This document shows, piece after piece, positions 59,961-64,000 of a stretch of DNA of 64,000 nucleotides. The DNA is from Paraburkholderia guartelaensis (lineage in GTDB: Bacteria > Pseudomonadota > Gammaproteobacteria > Burkholderiales > Burkholderiaceae): the NCBI RefSeq assembly GCF_004353905.1, contig NZ_SMOD01000002.1, positions 186,001-250,000 of the forward strand, in the 5' to 3' direction. The translations under genes were made by a program, and so were the position numbers. The first letter of the stretch is position 1. Each line of letters opens with the position of its first letter. The notes beneath the pieces were generated by a model, which saw only the letters and a program-made list of their open reading frames with translations, made no database searches and had not been told where the DNA came from.

Positions 59961-61550
59961 TCAGTGGCCGCCAGACGGCGCTTGTGCGCCAGGCTGCGGC
60001 TTCTTGAGCAGGAGCGCGAGCGGCACGCACGCTGCCAGTGCGATGCCGAGCACCCAGAATGTTTCGGAGTACGTGATGACCATCGATTGCTGCGCGATTT
60101 GCGCCGCGATCTGGCCGAGCGCCTGCATTTGCGAGTGCGCCATGTCGCCCGTCTGCGTGAACCAGCTGGCCGCGCTCCCGGCCACACGCTCCTGGCCGAT
60201 GATCGAATTGGCGCTGAGCGATTCGCGCAGCACGGCCGTATGGAACGCCTCGCGCCGGTCGATGAGCGTGCCGATGATCGCAAGCCCCACCGAGCCGCCC
60301 AGATTGCGCGCCATGTTGTAGAGCCCGGCCGCGTCGCCGGAATCTTCGCGCGACACCGCCGCCATCGACGCCTGGTTCAGCGGCATCATCGCGAGCATTT
60401 GCGCCACGCCGCGAACGAGCTGCGACCAGACGAAATCGTGACCGACGCTCTGCGCGGTGAGCGAAATGTCGAGCATGCAGCTCAGCGTGAAGAGCAGCAG
60501 CCCGGACACCACCAGGATGCGAAAATCCACCTTGCCCAGCAGGCGCGGCAGAATCGGCATCACGAGGAACGCGGGCACCCCGGAAAGCAGCATGATCGCG
60601 CCGGACTGCTGCGCGTTGTAGCCGGCAACGAGGCTTAGAAACTGCGGCAGCAGGTACGAAATGCCGTAAAGCCCAGCGCCCACCGCGAACACGATGATGA
60701 TGACGCTCGCATAGCGCGGATTGCGCATGAGCGACAGACGCAGAATCGGCTTTTTCGCGGTGAACTGCGAAAGCGCGATGAGCGCCATGCCCGCGAGCGA
60801 GACCCACGTGAGCGTGACGATGAGGCTCGACTCGAACCAGCGTTCGCGCTGGCCCTCTTCGAGCACGACGGTCAGCGAACTCAGGCCCACTGCCAGCCCG
60901 ACAATGCCGAGCCAGTCCGCCTTGAGAAAGGCTTCCCAGTGCGGCCGGTCGGGTTCGAGCCCGACGAGAAGCAGCGTGATGAGCGCGAGACACACTGGCA
61001 AATTGATGAAGAAGCACCAGCTCCAGCTGATGTTCTCCGCGAGCCAGCCGCCCACCACGGGCCCGAGCAGCGGGCCGAGCAGCACGATCAGGCCGAACAC
61101 CGTCATGCCCACGGGCAGCTGCGAAAGCGGCAGGCGCGTGCGGATGATGGTCTGGCCGGTCGGGATCATCGCTCCGCCCGTGAAGCCCTGGCCAATGCGC
61201 CCGGCGATCATCATGCCGAGCGTATTCGACCAGCCGCACATCATCGAAAAGGCGATGAAGAGCGCGGAGTTCGCGAGCAGGAAATTTCGCAGTCCGAACA
61301 CCCGCGTGAGCCACGCGGCGAGCGGAATCATCACGATCTCGGACATCAGATAGCCCGTGGAGATCCACGTGCCCTCGGTGCCCGTTGCGCCAATTTGGCC
61401 CTGGATCTGCGGCAGCGCCGAGTTCGTGATGGAAATGTCGAGCGTGGCCATCAATGCGCCCAGCGCACCGGCCGCGACGGCGATCCAGTCGGCCGCGCTC
61501 GCGCGCTCGCCGTGCGGATGCGGCACCGCTGCGCGAGCCGTATTAGCCAC
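59961..61550 (-). CDS. EmrB/QacA-type 14-helix MFS drug exporter (DHA2)
   Basis: A 529-residue inner-membrane proton antiporter of the DHA2 family. It begins near AADWIAVAAGALGALMATLD, with motif D-like ISITNSALPQIQ, loop 2-3 LTRVFGLRNFLLA, motif C-like LLGPLLGPVVGGWLAENISW, and 14 predicted helices. The start GTG overlaps the end of the adaptor gene by eight bases, so translation is coupled. It pairs with the HlyD adaptor and the OprM-like channel. The exported compounds cannot be predicted; a longer upstream start is possible. Confidence 0.92.
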   Translation of the reverse strand: MANTARAAVPHPHGERASAADWIAVAAGALGALMATLDISITNSALPQIQGQIGATGTEGTWISTGYLMSEIVMIPLAAWLTRVFGLRNFLLANSALFIAFSMMCGWSNTLGMMIAGRIGQGFTGGAMIPTGQTIIRTRLPLSQLPVGMTVFGLIVLLGPLLGPVVGGWLAENISWSWCFFINLPVCLALITLLLVGLEPDRPHWEAFLKADWLGIVGLAVGLSSLTVVLEEGQRERWFESSLIVTLTWVSLAGMALIALSQFTAKKPILRLSLMRNPRYASVIIIVFAVGAGLYGISYLLPQFLSLVAGYNAQQSGAIMLLSGVPAFLVMPILPRLLGKVDFRILVVSGLLLFTLSCMLDISLTAQSVGHDFVWSQLVRGVAQMLAMMPLNQASMAAVSREDSGDAAGLYNMARNLGGSVGLAIIGTLIDRREAFHTAVLRESLSANSIIGQERVAGSAASWFTQTGDMAHSQMQALGQIAAQIAQQSMVITYSETFWVLGIALAACVPLALLLKKPQPGAQAPSGGH

Positions 61551-62679
61551 GGTGGTTCTCTTGGTCGATACGGCGGTCGTCCTCACGCGCGGAGCGCGTG
61601 TCGACATCGACCGTCACCGACATGCCCGGCAGCAGTACGCTGCGCGTTTCAGGCCCGGTTTCGAGGCGGATGCGCACCGGCACGCGCTGCACGATCTTCG
61701 TGAAGTTGCCGGTGGCGTTCTCGGGCGGCAAGAGCGCGAACTGCGCGCCCGTACCCGGCGAGAAGCTGTCCACCACGCCGTGCAGCGTGTGGCCGGGCAG
61801 CGCGTCGACGTGCAGCTCCACGGGCTGGCCCGCGCGCATACGGCCGATCTGCGTTTCCTTGAAGTTCGCCGTGAGGTAGGTGCGCTGCACCGGCACGACG
61901 GTCAGCATGCGCGTGCCCGGCTGCACGTACTGGCCCACGCGCACGGAGCGGTCGCCCACCCGGCCCGCCAGCGCGCTTTTCACCACGGTGTTGTCGAGGT
62001 CGAGCTGCGACTGCGCGGCGTTCGCACGCGCCGCCTCGAGCTGCGCGCGCGCCTGCGAGAGCTGCGCGTTCAGCGCCGAGATTTGCGAGCGCGCGGACGT
62101 GACCGCGGCTGCGTCGGCGGCGAGCGTGGCCTGCGCCTTGTCGCGTTCGCTCTTGAGTTCGGCAAGCCGTTCGGTCGTTTCCGCACCCGTGGCGGCGAGC
62201 GGCGCGTAGCGCGCCACTTCGTCGTTCGCGTGGCGCAGACTGACCTGGGCGACTTCCTGCTGCGCCTGTGCCTGAGCGACGTTCGCCTTCTGCTGCTCGA
62301 TCTGCGCCTGCGCATGCTCGATGTCCGCCGTGCGTGCATCGACGGTGGCCTGCGCCTGGTCGAGCGCCACCTGGTACTGGCGCGAGTCGAGCTTCACGAG
62401 CGGATCGCCCGCCTTGACGGCCTGGTTGTCCGCCACGTAGACGTCCGTCACATAGCCGCTCACCTTCGGGGCGATCGTCACGCTGTCGGCCTGCAGATAG
62501 GCGTCGTCAGTGGATTCGATGAAGCGCCCGACGACCCACCAGTGGCCCAGCCACACCGCTGCCGCGACGAGCGCCGCCAGTCCCAGCAGGATCAGAATGG
62601 TTCGTTTCGCGCCGCTGCGCGCAGGTGCAGCGGCGGCGTCCGGCACGTCGCGTCCGGGCGTGCCTGCAGTCGTAGACAT
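61543..62679 (-). CDS. EmrA-type HlyD-family membrane fusion protein
   Basis: A 378-residue periplasmic adaptor with one N-terminal membrane helix (TILILLGLAALVAAAVWLGHWW). It shows the lipoyl half-motifs DAYLQADSVTIAPKVSGYVTDVYVADNQAVKAGDPL and VVKSALAGRVGDRSVRVGQYV, and a long alpha-hairpin of Ala/Gln-rich coiled coil between (~110-230). It links the inner-membrane pump to the outer-membrane channel. It is the first gene of the efflux operon, transcribed divergently from the TetR regulator. Confidence 0.92.
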   Translation of the reverse strand: MSTTAGTPGRDVPDAAAAPARSGAKRTILILLGLAALVAAAVWLGHWWVVGRFIESTDDAYLQADSVTIAPKVSGYVTDVYVADNQAVKAGDPLVKLDSRQYQVALDQAQATVDARTADIEHAQAQIEQQKANVAQAQAQQEVAQVSLRHANDEVARYAPLAATGAETTERLAELKSERDKAQATLAADAAAVTSARSQISALNAQLSQARAQLEAARANAAQSQLDLDNTVVKSALAGRVGDRSVRVGQYVQPGTRMLTVVPVQRTYLTANFKETQIGRMRAGQPVELHVDALPGHTLHGVVDSFSPGTGAQFALLPPENATGNFTKIVQRVPVRIRLETGPETRSVLLPGMSVTVDVDTRSAREDDRRIDQENHRG

Positions 62680-62716
62680 GTTCTTGTTTCTCAATTTATT
62701 CCAGTCGGCAAAATTA

Positions 62717-62728
62717 TTCCACCTGGAA
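62717..62728. promoter_or_regulatory. Palindrome in the efflux operon/TetR spacer, probable operator
   Basis: TTCCA-CC-TGGAA is a perfect 12-base palindrome in the 95-base spacer between emrA-like and TetR-like genes, within an AT-rich patch. A second TTCCAG occurs 17 bases to the left. It is the best candidate for the TetR binding site. Confidence 0.55.
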
Positions 62729-62774
62729 AAACTGTGTCAAGTGTTATATTTCGCAGGGATACGAAAGGAAATGC

Positions 62775-63497
62775 ATGAGCGAAGGTAAGAAACTGCGACG
62801 TTCGCCCGAAGGAGGCTATGCGCGTGGCGACGAGACACGTCGCAAGATCATCGAGGCGGCCATCAGCCTGTTCGGGCAGCACGGCTTCGACGGCGCCTCC
62901 ACGCGCGACATCGCCGCGCGCGCGGGCGTGAACGCGCCGGCGCTGCAGTATTACTTCGAGAACAAGGAAGGCCTCTACCGCGCTTGCGCGGAGTCGATTG
63001 CCGACGAATCGTGGCAATCGTTCGAGCCGGCCGTGCAGCGCGCGCGCGAAGCGCTCGCGCGCAACGCGGACACTGAAACGCTGATCGACGCCTTCCTCGA
63101 CATCCAGTCGGCCGTGGCCGACCGTTCCTTCGTCAAGCAGCACGGGCCGGACCAGCGTCTATTCTTCGCGCGCGAACAGGGCGGCGGCGAACCGGAGATC
63201 GGTTCGGAAATCCTGCGTGAGCGCGTGCGCTCGCCGCTGAACACCATCAACGTGGAACTGCTCGAACGCATTACCGGCATGCCGGCCCACGATCCGCTCA
63301 CCGTGGTGCGCATGTTCAGCCTGTATGGGCAATTTCTGCTTTTCTTCATCGCACGACGCTCCACGCTCTCGATGCTCGGCTGGGACGACATCGACAGAGC
63401 GAAGGCCGATTTTCTGAAAGAGAGCATCGCGGAACAGACGCGCGTGCTGCTGCGCCACTGGAATCGCGAGCGCGACAAGCACAATCGCTCAAGATAA
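62775..63497 (+). CDS. TetR family repressor of the efflux operon (CerR-type C-terminus)
   Basis: A 240-residue TetR-type regulator. The helix-turn-helix reads ETRRKIIEAAISLFGQHGFD, then TRDIAARAGVNAPALQYYFENKEGLYRA. The C-terminal domain (~100-225) matches the DUF1956/CerR pattern of efflux-pump regulators (DRSFVKQHGPDQRLFFAREQ). It is divergent from the tripartite pump genes, and a palindrome lies between. AAAGGAA upstream supports the ATG at 62775. Confidence 0.9.
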   Translation: MSEGKKLRRSPEGGYARGDETRRKIIEAAISLFGQHGFDGASTRDIAARAGVNAPALQYYFENKEGLYRACAESIADESWQSFEPAVQRAREALARNADTETLIDAFLDIQSAVADRSFVKQHGPDQRLFFAREQGGGEPEIGSEILRERVRSPLNTINVELLERITGMPAHDPLTVVRMFSLYGQFLLFFIARRSTLSMLGWDDIDRAKADFLKESIAEQTRVLLRHWNRERDKHNRSR

Positions 63498-63609
63498 CTA
63501 AGCACTATTCAGGCGGCCGGCACGATCCCGCGACGCAGGTGGGGAATCCTCGCGGCGCATCTGCGCGCATGTTAGTGTTCGAGGTTCCCTCCCGCATGGA
63601 GCCGCCAGC

Positions 63610-64000
63610 ATGTCTCCCCTCGCCGCCGTTGCCAGCATTCTCCTCGCTGTCCTGATCGGGGCCATGAGCCCCGGCCCGAGCTTCGTGCTCGTCGCACGCA
63701 ACTCGATCGGTCTCTCGCGCCGCGACGGCGTCGCCACCGCGCTCGGCATGGGCACGGGTGCGATCTGCTTCGCGGGCATCGCACTCGCCGGGCTCTACAC
63801 CGTGCTCGCCACCGTTGCCTGGCTGTACGCCGCGCTCAAGATCGCAGGCGGCGCCTATCTGCTCTACATCGCTTCGCGCATCTGGCGCGGCGCGGGCTCG
63901 CCTATCACGGTGAGCAGGACGGCCGCACCCGGCGAGCGCCCCGGCAAGTCGTACTGGAGCGGCCTCACCACCCAGCTGAGCAACCCGAAAACGGCCATTG
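63610..64000 (+). CDS. LysE/RhtB family amino-acid exporter, 3' truncated by the window
   Basis: The first 130 codons of an inner-membrane exporter. It opens MSPLAAVASILLAVLIGAMS with the family signature PGPSFVLVARNSIGLSRRDGV, then GMGTGAICFAGIALAGLYTVL and LKIAGGAYLLYIASRIW, and runs off the window at QLSNPKTAI, the conserved NPK motif. LysE-type carriers export amino acids such as lysine, homoserine or threonine. The remaining ~80 residues lie beyond the end. Confidence 0.9.
   Translation, partial: MSPLAAVASILLAVLIGAMSPGPSFVLVARNSIGLSRRDGVATALGMGTGAICFAGIALAGLYTVLATVAWLYAALKIAGGAYLLYIASRIWRGAGSPITVSRTAAPGERPGKSYWSGLTTQLSNPKTAI

Overview
The window is a high-GC chromosomal segment from a member of the Burkholderiaceae, most likely Paraburkholderia, Caballeronia or Burkholderia. 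The evidence is the strong GC3 bias, the OmpC-like porin, the DUF3348/DUF802/OmpA-like/DUF2894 gene set, the KduI/KduD/KdgT cluster and the EmrA-EmrB-OprM type efflux operon. No rRNA, tRNA, CRISPR array, integrase or insertion sequence was seen. Both ends cut genes: an MHS-family transporter on the left and a LysE-family exporter on the right.

Layout. 0-8 kb: MHS transporter, then a SulP-STAS-cyclic-nucleotide-binding transporter divergent from a large SAM/class III cyclase/AAA/TPR regulator, then a DUF899 thioredoxin-like protein. 8.2-13.6 kb: a bufferin-type operon (DUF2282 precursor, DUF692 and DUF2063 maturation proteins, DoxX, NrsF-like anti-sigma) behind a sequence that looks like a SigF/ECF promoter, followed by a DoxX-DoxX-NDH-2 fusion. 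13.6-21.9 kb: an accessory stretch with four short-chain dehydrogenases (one broken by a stop codon at the catalytic Tyr), AraC, TetR and LysR regulators, and remnants of a LysR gene and of a phosphatase. 21.9-26.3 kb: PadR regulator, siderophore-interacting flavoprotein, MFS exporter, porin. 26.8-29.0 kb: DbpA-like helicase and a FrnE-like DsbA protein. 29.1-34.3 kb: a compact four-gene unit encoding a MotA/ZorA-like protein with a long repetitive coiled-coil tail and a MotB/ZorB-like OmpA partner, flanked by two uncharacterised soluble proteins. 34.3-45.6 kb: metabolic and housekeeping genes (AroG-type DAHP synthase, sterol desaturase family, beta-propeller, Nramp, Zwf, MarR/ADH, TPR-glycosyltransferase). 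45.7-47.1 kb: an AT-richer orphan type VI unit (Hcp, L,D-transpeptidase-like effector, candidate immunity protein). 47.3-54.5 kb: DUF1330, lipoprotein, Tat-exported phospholipase C, an aldehyde dehydrogenase broken at its catalytic Glu, GFA protein, and a catalase-like peroxidase with cytochrome b561. 54.5-58.4 kb: a divergent kdgT / kduI-kduD-iclR cluster for hexuronate breakdown products. 58.4-64 kb: a tripartite multidrug efflux operon with its divergent TetR regulator, then LysE.

Best candidates for new biology are (1) the ZorAB/MotAB-like four-gene machine at 29.2-34.3 kb, (2) the metal-buffering RiPP operon with its ECF-type promoter and a sigma-less NrsF, and (3) two nonsense codons in separate enzymes that each fall exactly on a catalytic residue. 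Gene starts were chosen by Shine-Dalgarno spacing where one was visible. All functional names are family-level readings of the translated sequence and have not been checked against a database.
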